From contig NZ_CP045701.2 in NCBI RefSeq assembly GCF_009601685.2, positions 5,704,001 through 5,768,000 on the forward strand: a DNA stretch of 64,000 nt, in the 5' to 3' direction. The notes beneath the pieces were generated by a model. That model worked only from the letters and a program-made list of their open reading frames with translations. It made no database searches and was not told where the DNA came from. The position numbers were made by a program, and so were the translations under genes. This stretch comes from Pseudomonas brassicacearum. Lineage in GTDB: Bacteria > Pseudomonadota > Gammaproteobacteria > Pseudomonadales > Pseudomonadaceae. This document shows positions 16,732 through 26,228 of the stretch, piece by piece. How positions within the stretch are numbered: position 1 is the first letter of the stretch; every line of letters starts with the position of its first letter.

Positions 16732-17652
16732 ATGTCGCTGCCACTGATCTATCACGAAGACTACAGCCCCGATTTCCCGGCGGAACACCGTTTCCCCATG
16801 GACAAGTTTCGCCTGCTGCGCGATCACCTGGTGGAGAGCGGCCTGACCCGCGACGCCGACCTGTTGCGCCCGTCGCTGTGTCCGCCGGACATTCTCGCCC
16901 TGGCCCACGACCGTGCGTATATCGAACGCTACATGGGCGGCGAGTTGTCCCGCGAAGACCAACGGCGACTTGGCTTGCCTTGGAGCGAGGCCCTGGCCCG
17001 CCGAACGGTGCGCGCCGTGGGTGGTTCGCTCCTGGCCGCCGAACAAGCCCTTGAGCACGGGCTGGCCTGCCACTTGGCCGGCGGCACCCATCACGCTCAC
17101 TACGACCACCCGGCCGGGTTCTGCATTTTCAACGACCTGGCGGTGATCAGCCGCTATTTCCTGGCCAGCGGCCGGGTCTCACGGGTGCTTATTTTCGATT
17201 GCGATGTGCACCAGGGCGACGGCACCGCCCGAATACTCCATGACACCCCGGACGCGGTGACAGTTTCCTTGCACTGCGAAAAGAATTTTCCTGCACGCAA
17301 GGCGCAAAGCGACTGGGACATCCCCCTGCCGATGGGCATGGAAGACGCGGCTTATTTGAAGGTGGTGGATGATGCGCTCAACTACTTGCTGCCGCTCTAT
17401 CAGCCAGACCTGGTGCTGTATGACGCCGGTGTCGATGTCCACAAGGATGACGCCCTCGGCTACCTGAAGCTGACCGACGAAGGCCTCGCCGCCCGGGACG
17501 AGAGCGTCATGCGCCACTGCCTGGGACGCAACATCCCGGTGGTCGGCGTGATCGGGGGCGGCTACAGCAAGGACCGCAAGGCCCTGGCCCGCCGCCACGG
17601 GATCCTGCACCACAGCGCGCAACGAGTCTGGACGTCATCAGGTTGTCACTGA
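16732..17652 (+). CDS. Histone deacetylase-family amidohydrolase
   Basis: A 306-residue zinc enzyme of the arginase/deacetylase fold (AcuC/APAH group). It has the catalytic GGTHHAHYDHPAGFC with tandem His, the zinc ligands in FDCDVHQGDGTA, the third ligand Asp in YDAGVDVHKDD and the closing GVIGGGYSKD. In bacteria such enzymes remove acetyl groups from polyamines, acetoin-like compounds or protein lysines; the target here is unknown. No strong ribosome site precedes the ATG. Confidence 0.88.
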   Translation: MSLPLIYHEDYSPDFPAEHRFPMDKFRLLRDHLVESGLTRDADLLRPSLCPPDILALAHDRAYIERYMGGELSREDQRRLGLPWSEALARRTVRAVGGSLLAAEQALEHGLACHLAGGTHHAHYDHPAGFCIFNDLAVISRYFLASGRVSRVLIFDCDVHQGDGTARILHDTPDAVTVSLHCEKNFPARKAQSDWDIPLPMGMEDAAYLKVVDDALNYLLPLYQPDLVLYDAGVDVHKDDALGYLKLTDEGLAARDESVMRHCLGRNIPVVGVIGGGYSKDRKALARRHGILHHSAQRVWTSSGCH

Positions 17653-17682
17653 AACCTGGGCTTTACGGCCTGTGGATAACCC

Positions 17683-17790
17683 GTAGGAGCTGCCGAAGGC
17701 TGCGATCTTTTGATCTTGATCTTGATCTTTCGCTCGCGACTCAATTGTCTGGGACAAGATCGCAGCCTCGCTTCGCTCGACAGCTCCTGC
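17683..17790. repeat. 108-bp palindromic repeat (GTAGGAGCTG family)
   Basis: The inner arm has the unit GATCTT expanded (GATCTTTTGATCTTGATCTT). The right end reads CAGCTCCTGC rather than CAGCTCCTAC. It lies 30 bases after the deacetylase gene. Confidence 0.85.
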
Positions 17791-17863
17791 ACGGATTCCG
17801 GCCTCAGATCATGTGGACCAAGCTGATAGAATGCCCGCCTTGATCCTCCAGACATCGCTCGCC

Positions 17864-19099
17864 ATGACTCAAGCTTCCAAGCCCTCCCCCTCAAACATCG
17901 CCATCATCGGCGGCGGCCCCGCTGGCCTGATGGCAGCCGAGGTGTTGAGCCGGGCGGGCCTGCGGGTCGACCTGTACGACGGCATGCCCTCGGTGGGGCG
18001 CAAATTCCTGCTGGCCGGCGTGGGCGGCATGAACATCACCCACTCCGAAGCCTTCCCGGCCTTCCTCTCCCGCTACGGCGAACGTGCACCAAACATTGCC
18101 CCGCTGCTGCGGGCATTCGGCGCAGGGCAATTGTGCGAATGGATTCACGGGCTGGGCATCGACACCTTTGTCGGCAGCTCCGGTCGGGTATTTCCTACCG
18201 ACATGAAGGCCGCCCCGCTGTTGCGCGCCTGGCTCAAGCGCCTGCGTGATGCCGGCGTGGCGATCCACACGCGCCATCGCTGGCTCGGCTGGAACCCCGA
18301 CGGCAGCTTGCGAATAGCTTCGCCGGAGGGCGAAAAAAACCTGCGACCCAAGGCCACCTTGCTGGCGCTGGGCGGTGGCAGCTGGTCGCGCCTGGGCTCT
18401 GATGGCGCCTGGATGCTGCCACTGGAACAGCGCGGCGTGGCCCTGGCGCCATTGCAACCGAGCAACTGCGGGTTTGAGGTAGAGGCCTGGAGCGACCTGA
18501 TGATCAGCAAATTCGCTGGCGCCCCGCTGAAAAACATCGCCATCGGCCTGAACGACGACGTGCCGCGCCTCGGCGAATGCGTGATCACCACCACCGGCAT
18601 CGAAGGCAGCCTGATCTACGCCCTGTCGGCAGCGATTCGCGAAGCCATCAACCAACATGGCAGCGCGACCCTCCATCTGGACCTGCTGCCGGGCCGGCCT
18701 GTGGATAAAATCCTCCAGGCCCTGAACAAGCCTCGCGGCTCACGCTCGATGGCCAAGCACTTGCACAGCCAGTTGGGAATCGATGGCGTCAAGGCTGCGC
18801 TGTTGCGCGAGCTCACGCCGGCCGAGTGTTTCACTGACCCGGCGCGGTTGGCCCAGGCGATCAAGGCCCTGCCGCTCACCCTGGTGAAGACCCGCCCCTT
18901 GGACGAAGCCATCAGCAGCGCCGGTGGCGTGACCTTCGAAGCCCTGGATGAACGCCTGATGCTCAAGCAATTGCCTGGCGTTTTCTGCGCCGGAGAAATG
19001 CTCGACTGGGAAGCACCGACCGGCGGCTACCTGCTCACGGCGTGTTTTGCCAGTGGCCGCGCAGCGGGTTTAGGAATCCTGGAATTCTTGAACGGTTGA
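17864..19099 (+). CDS. FAD-dependent oxidoreductase, HI0933/TIGR03862 family
   Basis: A 411-residue flavoprotein. The dinucleotide site is IAIIGGGPAGLMAAEVLSRAG near the N-terminus, followed by GRKFLLAGVGGMNITHSE, which is typical of the HI0933/YhiN branch, and it closes with GVFCAGEMLDWEAPTGGYLL. The physiological reaction of this family is mostly unknown. The ATG at 17864 is chosen for its distance from the FAD motif; another at 17831 is possible. A palindromic repeat starts 4 bases after the stop. Confidence 0.87.
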   Translation: MTQASKPSPSNIAIIGGGPAGLMAAEVLSRAGLRVDLYDGMPSVGRKFLLAGVGGMNITHSEAFPAFLSRYGERAPNIAPLLRAFGAGQLCEWIHGLGIDTFVGSSGRVFPTDMKAAPLLRAWLKRLRDAGVAIHTRHRWLGWNPDGSLRIASPEGEKNLRPKATLLALGGGSWSRLGSDGAWMLPLEQRGVALAPLQPSNCGFEVEAWSDLMISKFAGAPLKNIAIGLNDDVPRLGECVITTTGIEGSLIYALSAAIREAINQHGSATLHLDLLPGRPVDKILQALNKPRGSRSMAKHLHSQLGIDGVKAALLRELTPAECFTDPARLAQAIKALPLTLVKTRPLDEAISSAGGVTFEALDERLMLKQLPGVFCAGEMLDWEAPTGGYLLTACFASGRAAGLGILEFLNG

Positions 19100-19103
19100 A
19101 CCC

Positions 19104-19207
19104 GTAGGAGCTGACGAGTGAAACGAGGCTGCGATCTTTCCCCAAGCAGTTGAGTCTCAAGCGAAAGATCAAAAGATCGCAGCCTCGCTTCGCTCGACAG
19201 CTCCTAC
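19104..19207. repeat. 104-bp palindromic repeat (GTAGGAGCTG family)
   Basis: It fills the gap between the flavoprotein gene and the convergent rhlE gene and can fold as a long hairpin in either transcript. Confidence 0.86.
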
Positions 19208-19229
19208 AGCGCCCAAGTGACCTTGGGTA

Positions 19230-20567
19230 TCAAGGCTTACGCTTGCGCGGCCCGGTATTGAACACCGGTACTTTGCGCACAGGCTTGACCGAAGGCTCCA
19301 CAGGCGCGGCATCGCCGCTGTCCACCCACTTGCCCAGGTTGCGCTTGCCGCCACCGCCGGAGGTTTTCGGTTTCTTCGGCTTTTTCGGTTTCTTGATCAC
19401 CTGGCCGCTGGCATCGGTGTCCGGTACCCGATGTTCAGGCTCGAAGTCCTGTTCCATCTGACGAGTCAGCGTCTGGCGCGTCAGCATCTCGATGGCCGAC
19501 AGCAGGTTCACTTCGTCGGCGCAGACCAGGGAAATCGCTTCCCCGGTCGAGCCCGCCCGACCAGTACGGCCGATGCGGTGGATGTAGTCCTCGGCGACGA
19601 TCGGCAGGTCGAAGTTCACCACCAACGGCAAATCCTCGATATCCAAGCCACGGGCGGCGACGTCGGTGGCCACCAGGATCTGCACCTCGCTGGCCTTGAA
19701 GCGGTCCAGCGCGCGCTGGCGGGTGGCCTGGGGTTTGTCACCGTGGATGCCGTCGGCGTTGACGCCCAGGCCCTGGAGTTTTTCCACCAGCGCATCGACG
19801 CCGTTGCGGGTCTTGGCAAAGACCAGCACCTGTTTCCACTTGTTCTTGCGCATCAGGTGCACGAACAATTCCGGCTTGCGCTTCTTGTCCACCGTCACCA
19901 CCCATTGCTTGACGGTGTTGGCGGCGACGTTGCGCGGGCTCACTTCAATGCTCAGCGGATCGTTGAGCATCTGCCCGGCCAGCAGGCGGATCGCGTCGGA
20001 GAAGGTCGCCGAGAACAGCAACGTCTGGCGCTTCTTCGGCAGTGCCTTATAGATATTCGCCAGTTCCTCGGAGAAACCCAGGTCGAGCATGCGATCGGCT
20101 TCGTCCAGCACCAGGGTCTGCAGCTGATTGAACTTCAGTGCGTTCTGGCGGAACAAATCGAGCAGGCGCCCCGGCGTGGCGACCAACAGATCGACGCCTT
20201 TGCGCAATTTCATCATCTGCGGGTTGATGCTGACGCCGCCGTACACGGCGTAGGTGCTCAGCGGCAGGTTTTGCGCGTACTGGCGCACGCTTTCATGGAC
20301 CTGCTCGGCCAATTCACGGGTCGGCACCAGGATCAGCGCGCGCACCGAGTTGGCCGCGACCTTCGGCCCTTCGGTGGTCAGCAACTGCAACAGCGGCACG
20401 GCGAAACCGGCGGTCTTGCCGGTGCCGGTCTGGGCCGCGGCCATCAGGTCACGACCGGCCAGCACCGCCGGCATGGCTTGGGCCTGCACCGGGGTCGGGG
20501 TCTGGTAGCCGAGCGTCTCGAGGGCGCGCAGCAAGGGTTCGATCAGGCCAAGGGTGGCGAAAGTCAT
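19230..20567 (-). CDS. rhlE: DEAD-box RNA helicase
   Basis: A 445-residue RNA helicase with all core motifs: TPVQAQAMP (Q), AAQTGTGKT (I), PTRELAEQ (Ia), ATPGRLLD, LDEADRMLD (II), FSATF (III), VATDVAARGLD (V) and HRIGRTGRAG (VI). The C-terminal tail is basic, with KKPKKPKKPK and a glycine run, as in RhlE, and probably binds RNA. RhlE proteins act in ribosome maturation and the degradosome. Confidence 0.92.
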   Translation of the reverse strand: MTFATLGLIEPLLRALETLGYQTPTPVQAQAMPAVLAGRDLMAAAQTGTGKTAGFAVPLLQLLTTEGPKVAANSVRALILVPTRELAEQVHESVRQYAQNLPLSTYAVYGGVSINPQMMKLRKGVDLLVATPGRLLDLFRQNALKFNQLQTLVLDEADRMLDLGFSEELANIYKALPKKRQTLLFSATFSDAIRLLAGQMLNDPLSIEVSPRNVAANTVKQWVVTVDKKRKPELFVHLMRKNKWKQVLVFAKTRNGVDALVEKLQGLGVNADGIHGDKPQATRQRALDRFKASEVQILVATDVAARGLDIEDLPLVVNFDLPIVAEDYIHRIGRTGRAGSTGEAISLVCADEVNLLSAIEMLTRQTLTRQMEQDFEPEHRVPDTDASGQVIKKPKKPKKPKTSGGGGKRNLGKWVDSGDAAPVEPSVKPVRKVPVFNTGPRKRKP

Positions 20568-20625
20568 GGAAGTACCGTAGGAAAAATCAGCGCAAGGTGT
20601 GCAATGCGCGGCAGTTTACCCTAAA

Positions 20626-21528
20626 TCAGGATACGGCCGGCGCAGGCTTGGGTTTGCGCCACTGCGGCAATCCGATCAACACCACGGCACTGATGATCAC
20701 CAGCATCGCCAAGGCCTCTTCGATGCCGATGGTTTCACCGGCGAACACAATGCCCAGCAACACCGCCACGGCCGGGTTGACGTAGGCATAACTGGTGGCC
20801 GCCGCCGGGCGCACATGCTTGAGCAGGTACATGTAGGCGTTGAAGGCGATGATCGAGCCGAAGCAGGTCAGGTAAGCCAAGGCAAACCAACCTTCCAGCG
20901 GCGGCATGCTGTCCAGGTGTTCACCGCTGGCCGCGCTGCCGATCAACAGCACCACGCCGCCCACCAGCATCTCCACGGCACTGGCCATCGCCCCCGCCGG
21001 CAACGGCAAGTGCCTGCTCAACACTGAACCAAAGGCCCAGGACGCCGCCGCGAATACCAGCAAGGTCGCACCCAACGGGCTGGACTGCAGGTTCGAGCCC
21101 AGGTTGAGCATCGCGATGCCGATCAACCCCAGCACAATCCCCGCCCATTCCAGACGGGTATTACGCGCGCCCCAGAAATATCCGCAAAGCAAGGTAAACA
21201 AAGGCACCGTCGCCACGGCCAACGCCGCCACCCCGGACGCCACCCCCGTGTGTTCGGCGACACTGACCGCGCCGTTACCGAAACTGAGCAACAGCACGCC
21301 GATGATGGCCCCGGCCTTCCATTGCGCCCAGGTCGGCGCCGGTGCCCCGCGCCAGCGCAGGAAGCCATACATCAGCGAACCGGCCAGCACAAAACGAATC
21401 CCGGCCAGCAACAGCGGCGGCCAATGCTCCACACCGATGCGAATCACCAGGTAGGTCGAACCCCAGATGACGTACAAGGCAAAAAAGGCAGCGATCAATG
21501 GCAGGGGAAAGCGGCGTGGGCCAGGCAT
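20626..21528 (-). CDS. EamA-family drug/metabolite exporter, YedA type
   Basis: A 300-residue inner-membrane protein with ten hydrophobic segments and two EamA repeats. Marks are FALYVIWGSTYLVIRIGVE near the N-terminus, AGIRFVLAGSLMY, and TSYAYVNPAVAVLLG in repeat two. It is divergent from an AsnC/Lrp-type regulator with 161 bp between, so control by that regulator and an amino acid substrate are reasonable guesses. Confidence 0.86.
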   Translation of the reverse strand: MPGPRRFPLPLIAAFFALYVIWGSTYLVIRIGVEHWPPLLLAGIRFVLAGSLMYGFLRWRGAPAPTWAQWKAGAIIGVLLLSFGNGAVSVAEHTGVASGVAALAVATVPLFTLLCGYFWGARNTRLEWAGIVLGLIGIAMLNLGSNLQSSPLGATLLVFAAASWAFGSVLSRHLPLPAGAMASAVEMLVGGVVLLIGSAASGEHLDSMPPLEGWFALAYLTCFGSIIAFNAYMYLLKHVRPAAATSYAYVNPAVAVLLGIVFAGETIGIEEALAMLVIISAVVLIGLPQWRKPKPAPAVS

Positions 21529-21689
21529 GTTCAGCTCGAAGTCAGGACAAGGAGAGACGCTATTCTAGAAAGGCGACAGACGGAAAATAAGTTACAAAAC
21601 CTGTTTATCCAAGCCATACACTTTTCAAAACACGGAGATCAGCGCTATAAACCAAGCTTTCGAAAGCCACGTCATTTGGAACCTCTCCT

Positions 21690-22142
21690 GTGGACAAATA
21701 CGACCGCATGTTGCTCGGCGCCCTGTTGGAAAACGGTCGTGCGTCCTACGCCGAACTGGCCCGCAAAGTGAACCTGTCGGCCCCGGCCGTGGCCGAGCGG
21801 GTCAGCAAACTGGAAGCCAGCGGCGTCATCACCGGTTATCAAGCCAAAGTCGACATGGCGAAGATCGGCCTGCCGGTGCAGTGCGTCATCGAACTGCGCA
21901 TGAACCAGCACGGCAACCAGAAGACCTACGACGAACTGTGCAAGATCCCACAACTGACCGAGTGCCACCGGGTCACCGGCGACCCGTGCGTGATCATGCA
22001 AGCGGCGGTCGGCTCGATGCCGGAGCTGGAAGAGCTGATCAACCGCATTGCCAAGTTCGGCTTCAGCAAGACCTCGATCGTGCTGTCCAGCGCCATTGAA
22101 AAGCGCGTGCCGTTGGGGCAGTTGGAAGGTAACGGGAAATAA
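21690..22142 (+). CDS. AsnC/Lrp-family transcriptional regulator
   Basis: A 150-residue regulator. An N-terminal HTH (YAELARKVNLSAPAVAERVSKL) is followed by the RAM ligand domain with the turn CHRVTGDPCVIMQA. The start codon is GTG, since the family's D-x-x-D-x-x-L opening is matched by DKYDRMLLGAL directly after it. It is divergent from a YedA-type exporter. Confidence 0.92.
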   Translation: MDKYDRMLLGALLENGRASYAELARKVNLSAPAVAERVSKLEASGVITGYQAKVDMAKIGLPVQCVIELRMNQHGNQKTYDELCKIPQLTECHRVTGDPCVIMQAAVGSMPELEELINRIAKFGFSKTSIVLSSAIEKRVPLGQLEGNGK

Positions 22143-22163
22143 TCTGCTCAACACCGACCAACC

Positions 22164-22189
22164 CTGTGGGAGCGAGCCCGCTCCCACAG
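22164..22189. repeat. REP hairpin after the AsnC/Lrp gene
   Basis: CTGTGGGAGCGAGCCCGCTC extended by CCACAG is a perfect or near-perfect palindrome between two convergent genes. Confidence 0.8.
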
Positions 22190-22205
22190 TTGTCTTGTGG
22201 TGTAT

Positions 22206-22817
22206 TCAGAACCCGCGATGCCGCTTGAGGTGCTCGTTGATCTTCGCCGCTGGCACTTTCTGCAAACTGCACAGCAAATCATGGGACAACTCCCGCAGCC
22301 CGTGCTTTTGCCGCAGCTCCGAAGCCAGGTGCGCGGTGAGGTTGGCGGCCATTTCGGCGTCGGCCATGGCCCGGTGAGCCTGGCCGGTGTGGGGCAGGCC
22401 GGCAAACGTGTTGAGCGTGCCGAGCTTGTGGTTCGGCGCCGCCGGCATCAGGCGTCGGGCCAGCAACAGTGAGCAGGCGAAATTCTGCAGGCGGGTGCGC
22501 TTGATTCGCCCCAGTTCGAAATCCCAGAACTTTTGGTCGAACGCGGCGTTGTGCGCCAGCAGCGGTGTGATGCCGACGAACTCGTTGACCTCGTTCATCA
22601 CTTTTTCCGCCGACGGGGCGCTGCGCAGCATGGCATTGCTGATGCCGGTCAGTTGCTCGATAAACGCAGGGACGCGCACACCGGCGTTCATCAGGCTCTG
22701 GTAGCGGTCGACGATCCGGCCTTGCTCAAGCATCACCACCGCGATTTCAGTGGCGCGGCAACTGCTGCTCGGGGTGATCCCGGTGGTTTCAAAGTCGATG
22801 ACTGCGATGCGTTCCAA
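22206..22817 (-). CDS. DEDDh 3'-5' exonuclease (DnaQ-like)
   Basis: A 203-residue exonuclease domain protein with all catalytic groups: Exo I VIDFETTG (Asp7, Glu9), Exo II LLAHNAAFD, and Exo III HRAMADAEMAA (His and Asp). It lies 21 bases after the NYN-domain gene on the same strand, so the two nuclease-fold proteins probably share a transcript. It may trim DNA or RNA ends. It is too short and too different to be the polymerase III epsilon subunit. Confidence 0.88.
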   Translation of the reverse strand: MERIAVIDFETTGITPSSSCRATEIAVVMLEQGRIVDRYQSLMNAGVRVPAFIEQLTGISNAMLRSAPSAEKVMNEVNEFVGITPLLAHNAAFDQKFWDFELGRIKRTRLQNFACSLLLARRLMPAAPNHKLGTLNTFAGLPHTGQAHRAMADAEMAANLTAHLASELRQKHGLRELSHDLLCSLQKVPAAKINEHLKRHRGF

Positions 22818-22838
22818 ACCTTTTGAACTCCGTGAAAA

Positions 22839-23318
22839 TCAATTCTTGAGCAACAACGCGCCGTCGATAGGCACGTAGCGGCTGGCAGCGCGGATCAGCG
22901 AGTTGGCGGTCAACCCCGGCACGCCATAGGCCACGGCTTGTACACCGTGCTTTTGGATGATGCGTTCGAGCAACATGTCGAAATCGCCATCGCCGGAGGC
23001 CAGCACCACTTCGTCGACGTGGTCGGCGGCGTCCATGATGTCCAGCGTGATGCCCACGTCCCAGTCGCCCTTGGCCGAGCCGTCGCTGCGCTGGATGTAG
23101 GGCTTGAGCTTCACGACAAAACCCAGGTTGCGCAGGATCTGCTGGAATTGCTGCTGCTTGCTGTCACCGCGATCGATCGCGTAGGCGTAGGCCTCGACGA
23201 TCTGCCCCTGTTTGCTGACATCGGCCCACAGCGCGGCGTAGTTGAAATGGCAACCGTAGGCCTGGCGCACGGTGTAGTAGAGGTTCTGGACATCGGCGAA
23301 CACTGCAATTTTTTTCAC
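22839..23318 (-). CDS. NYN-domain protein (LabA/DUF88 family)
   Basis: A 159-residue PIN-like nuclease-fold protein. The acidic residues expected at the metal site are in VFADVQNLYY, KGDWDVGITLD and LASGDGDFDMLL. The start is the GTG at 23318, because AGAGGA sits 6 bases before it and homology begins with KKIAVFAD. It is followed by the DEDDh exonuclease gene. LabA-type proteins are thought to act on RNA; no target is known here. Confidence 0.88.
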   Translation of the reverse strand: MKKIAVFADVQNLYYTVRQAYGCHFNYAALWADVSKQGQIVEAYAYAIDRGDSKQQQFQQILRNLGFVVKLKPYIQRSDGSAKGDWDVGITLDIMDAADHVDEVVLASGDGDFDMLLERIIQKHGVQAVAYGVPGLTANSLIRAASRYVPIDGALLLKN

Positions 23319-23446
23319 CGCGTTTCCTCTTGGATGCACACGCACGCTGACCACCAGGGCCGAAAAGTCGCCCAGTATGCCAGCCAGAAGGATTGTTCCG
23401 CGAATAATCGGCCCGAGGCGCCAGAGCGCCCCGGACGAATGGCAGG

Positions 23447-24205
23447 TCAGACGAAGGAGTCGTCGTCGCCGAAGAAAGAAGAATCGTCGCTGTAGTCCGC
23501 GTCGCTGAAACCGCCCGGGTCGTTGCCGTAGCTGTCGTTATCGGCCACACGCTGGTCATCGCCCCAGCCGTTGTCGCCGCTGTTGGCGGTGTCGTTGACC
23601 GGTTGCGCCGGCTCCTCCTTGATGACCTCGACGATTTCCTGCGGTTGCTGATTGCTGTGGAACAGGCTGCTGATGCCTTGGGCCAGCATCACGCCGCCGG
23701 CCACGCCCGCCGCGGTTTTCAGCGCGCCACCGAGGAAGCTGCCCGCGGCCGGGGCCTGCTGCTGCGGCGCAGCATAATTGCCGGGTGACGCACCGAAGCC
23801 CTGTTGGGGCTGGGCATTGAAGGACGGCTGTGCCGGTTCGCGCCAGCCACCGCCGCTGGCAGGCGGCGCGCTTGCCGGACGTGAATCCCGCGCGCTGCCA
23901 CCAAAAATACTCGACAGAAAGCCTCCGCCACCGCTGGGTGCCGATGGCTGGGTGCGGGCCCGTTGCAGCTCAGCCTGCAGTTGCTCGAGTTGCTGGGTGA
24001 GTTGCCTGTTCTGTTCATCGAGGCGCTTGATCGCGGCCTCCTGTACCAGAATCGCCTGGGCCATGAAATAGCCCGCTGCTGGCTGGCTGGCCAGGTGTTC
24101 CTTGATCCGCGCCTCGGCCTGGGCGTCGCGCGGGGCTGAATCCTTCTCGGCCTGTTGCAGCCGTGAAAACAGTCCATCGATCAGGGTTTGTTCTTCGCTG
24201 TTCAT
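23447..24205 (-). CDS. DUF2076 family protein
   Basis: A 252-residue protein. Residues 1-90 are helical with a predicted coiled coil (AIKRLDEQNRQLTQQLEQLQ). A proline/glycine/glutamine-rich linker follows, then a glycine-rich hydrophobic patch (GGALKTAAGVAGGVMLAQGI). The acidic tail is rich in Asp and Ser (SDADYSDDSSFFGDDDSFV). This is the layout of DUF2076 proteins. GAGGT precedes the ATG at 24205 by 5 bases. The function is unknown. Confidence 0.85.
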   Translation of the reverse strand: MNSEEQTLIDGLFSRLQQAEKDSAPRDAQAEARIKEHLASQPAAGYFMAQAILVQEAAIKRLDEQNRQLTQQLEQLQAELQRARTQPSAPSGGGGFLSSIFGGSARDSRPASAPPASGGGWREPAQPSFNAQPQQGFGASPGNYAAPQQQAPAAGSFLGGALKTAAGVAGGVMLAQGISSLFHSNQQPQEIVEVIKEEPAQPVNDTANSGDNGWGDDQRVADNDSYGNDPGGFSDADYSDDSSFFGDDDSFV

Positions 24206-24380
24206 GGCGACCTCATCAGATTGCCGGGTAGAAACCATTCCGATCCTGAAGACCGGTGCCCACCAGTAATGGGGCTCGCCGCAAAGGTTTCAACGGTCTT
24301 TACCTGATGTTTACGTTTGTTTATGCGGTCACCTGATGGGTAAAGTGTCGGACCGCTTTTTTGAACTGCGATACCGACCC

Positions 24381-25043
24381 ATGAATCCGTTAGAAGTACT
24401 GCGTGACTCTTTGTATTTTTTCAAGCGCCATCTGGGCCGGATCGCCCAGCTGTGCCTGCCGCTGGTCATACTCGAGGCTTTGCTGCAGCAAGGCGTGGAC
24501 ACTGCCCTCGGCCCCGAGGGCTTCCCCGGCTACAGCGTGATCGTCGGGCTGTTGGTGTACCCCTTGTACACCGCCGCGTTGATCCTGTTTCTCGACGCCC
24601 GCAGCCGCGGTGAAGCACCACGCACCCGTGACTTGCTCGCAACGGCCCTGACCCTGTGGCCACGCTTTGCCCTGCTGACGGCTCTCAACACGCTGTTGAT
24701 CCTGGTGGGTATTTCGCTGTACATCCTGCCGGGCCTGTGGCTGATGGTGACCCTGGCCTTCAGTGAATACCTGGTGGTCCTCAGGGGCCTGACACCCCTG
24801 GCGGCGATGAAGGAAAGCCTGAACATGTCCCGGGGCAACTTCTGGCGGGTCCTGCTGTGCATTCTCTGTGTGATGGGCCCGTTGTGGCTGCTCAAGGGCG
24901 TCAGCGTCTCGGTGTATCCGTCGCCTCAGAACCCTGTGCTCAGCCTGCTGATCGACAGCGTCCACAGTTTCCTGCAACTGTTCACCAGCGTGGTACTGTT
25001 CCGCCTGTTCATGTTGATCGAAGCCAAGCCTGACAAGCGCTGA
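24381..25043 (+). CDS. YciC-family inner-membrane protein (UPF0259)
   Basis: A 220-residue protein with about six hydrophobic segments, starting MNPLEVLRDSLYFFKRHL as in YciC homologues. GISLYILPGLWLMVTLAFSE is the central conserved block. The ATG at 24381 was chosen over an upstream in-frame start because of the family N-terminus. Its role is unknown; it is a single gene with its own upstream region. Confidence 0.82.
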   Translation: MNPLEVLRDSLYFFKRHLGRIAQLCLPLVILEALLQQGVDTALGPEGFPGYSVIVGLLVYPLYTAALILFLDARSRGEAPRTRDLLATALTLWPRFALLTALNTLLILVGISLYILPGLWLMVTLAFSEYLVVLRGLTPLAAMKESLNMSRGNFWRVLLCILCVMGPLWLLKGVSVSVYPSPQNPVLSLLIDSVHSFLQLFTSVVLFRLFMLIEAKPDKR

Positions 25044-25134
25044 CCGAACACAACGACGACCCTGGGCCTTGGGCTTGAGAAGCGCTCTCGGTTATGCTCG
25101 GGATCACTTTCGCGTTTCGCCCATAAGCCGAGCC

Positions 25135-26214
25135 ATGACCCGTCTATTGCGCTACACCTTGCTGGGCCTGCTGTTGATCCTCAGCCTGGCCGTCCTGTCG
25201 ATCTACGGCCTGACCTGGCGGCCACAGCCCCGGGAAACCTTGCCAGTCAGTTGCACCGCCAACGCAGCACCGCTGGTGCCCGGCCAGGCCTTGAAGGTGA
25301 TGACCTGGAACGTGCAGTTCCTCGCCGGCAAGCGCTATGTGTTCTGGCACGACCTGGCCCAGGGCGACGATGAACGCCCGACCCTGGAGGACATGGCCTT
25401 CAGCCTCGACGAAGTGGCACGGGTCATCCGCGACGAGCAGCCAGACGTCGTGCTGCTCCAGGAACTGGACAAGGGCGCCAAGGCCAGCGATTACCAGGAC
25501 CAGCTCAAGCTGTTGCAGGAACGGCTGGCCGACCTCTATCCGTGCGGCACCAGTGCCTTCGACTGGAAGGCCGATTTCATCCCTGACCCGCACATCTTCG
25601 GCAGCGTCGGCCGACAACTGGCGACCCTGAGCCGCTACCGCATCGACCATGCCGAACGGATACAACTGCCGGTGGCCGACACCAATGTCATCAGCCGTCA
25701 GTTCCAGCCGAAGAACGCCTTGTTGGTAAGTTATCTGGCGCTGAGCGGCGGTGGCCAACTGGCGGTGCTCAACACCCACCTGGAACGGGCCACCGAGCCG
25801 GGCGAAACCCTGCCCAAACAAGTCATCGCCGTGGCCAAGGCCCTGGATAAATTCGAATCCGCTGGCACACCTTGGCTGATCGGCGGCGACTTCAACCTGC
25901 TACCCCTGGGCCAATACCGGCGCCTGCCGGCCGAGCAACGCACGCCCTACTCCGCCGACAGCCCGCTGCACCTGCTGTGGGACAAATACCCGATGATCCC
26001 CACCAACAACGAGGCCAGCGGCATCGACCGCGCGCACTGGTTGACCCACTACCCGAACGACCCCGGCCTCAACGGCCCCGACCGCACCGTCGACTACCTG
26101 TTCTACAGCCCAAGAATCAAACGGGTCGAAGCCCAGGTAAGGCAGGACGACACCTTGCGCATCTCCGATCATTTGCCGGTGATTGCGCGGTTCTTGTTAC
26201 CGGCAATGCCTTAA
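25135..26214 (+). CDS. Endonuclease/exonuclease/phosphatase-family protein, membrane-anchored
   Basis: A 359-residue protein with one N-terminal membrane segment (about residues 6-25) and a DNase I-like EEP domain. Catalytic motifs are MTWNVQFLAG, VVLLQELDKG (Glu), LNTHLERA, GGDFNLLP, TVDYLFYS and ISDHLPVIA (final Asp-His). It probably acts on phosphodiester substrates in the periplasm. It ends 14 bases before the Ntn-hydrolase-like gene. Confidence 0.88.
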   Translation: MTRLLRYTLLGLLLILSLAVLSIYGLTWRPQPRETLPVSCTANAAPLVPGQALKVMTWNVQFLAGKRYVFWHDLAQGDDERPTLEDMAFSLDEVARVIRDEQPDVVLLQELDKGAKASDYQDQLKLLQERLADLYPCGTSAFDWKADFIPDPHIFGSVGRQLATLSRYRIDHAERIQLPVADTNVISRQFQPKNALLVSYLALSGGGQLAVLNTHLERATEPGETLPKQVIAVAKALDKFESAGTPWLIGGDFNLLPLGQYRRLPAEQRTPYSADSPLHLLWDKYPMIPTNNEASGIDRAHWLTHYPNDPGLNGPDRTVDYLFYSPRIKRVEAQVRQDDTLRISDHLPVIARFLLPAMP

Positions 26215-26228
26215 AAGGAATTTCACCC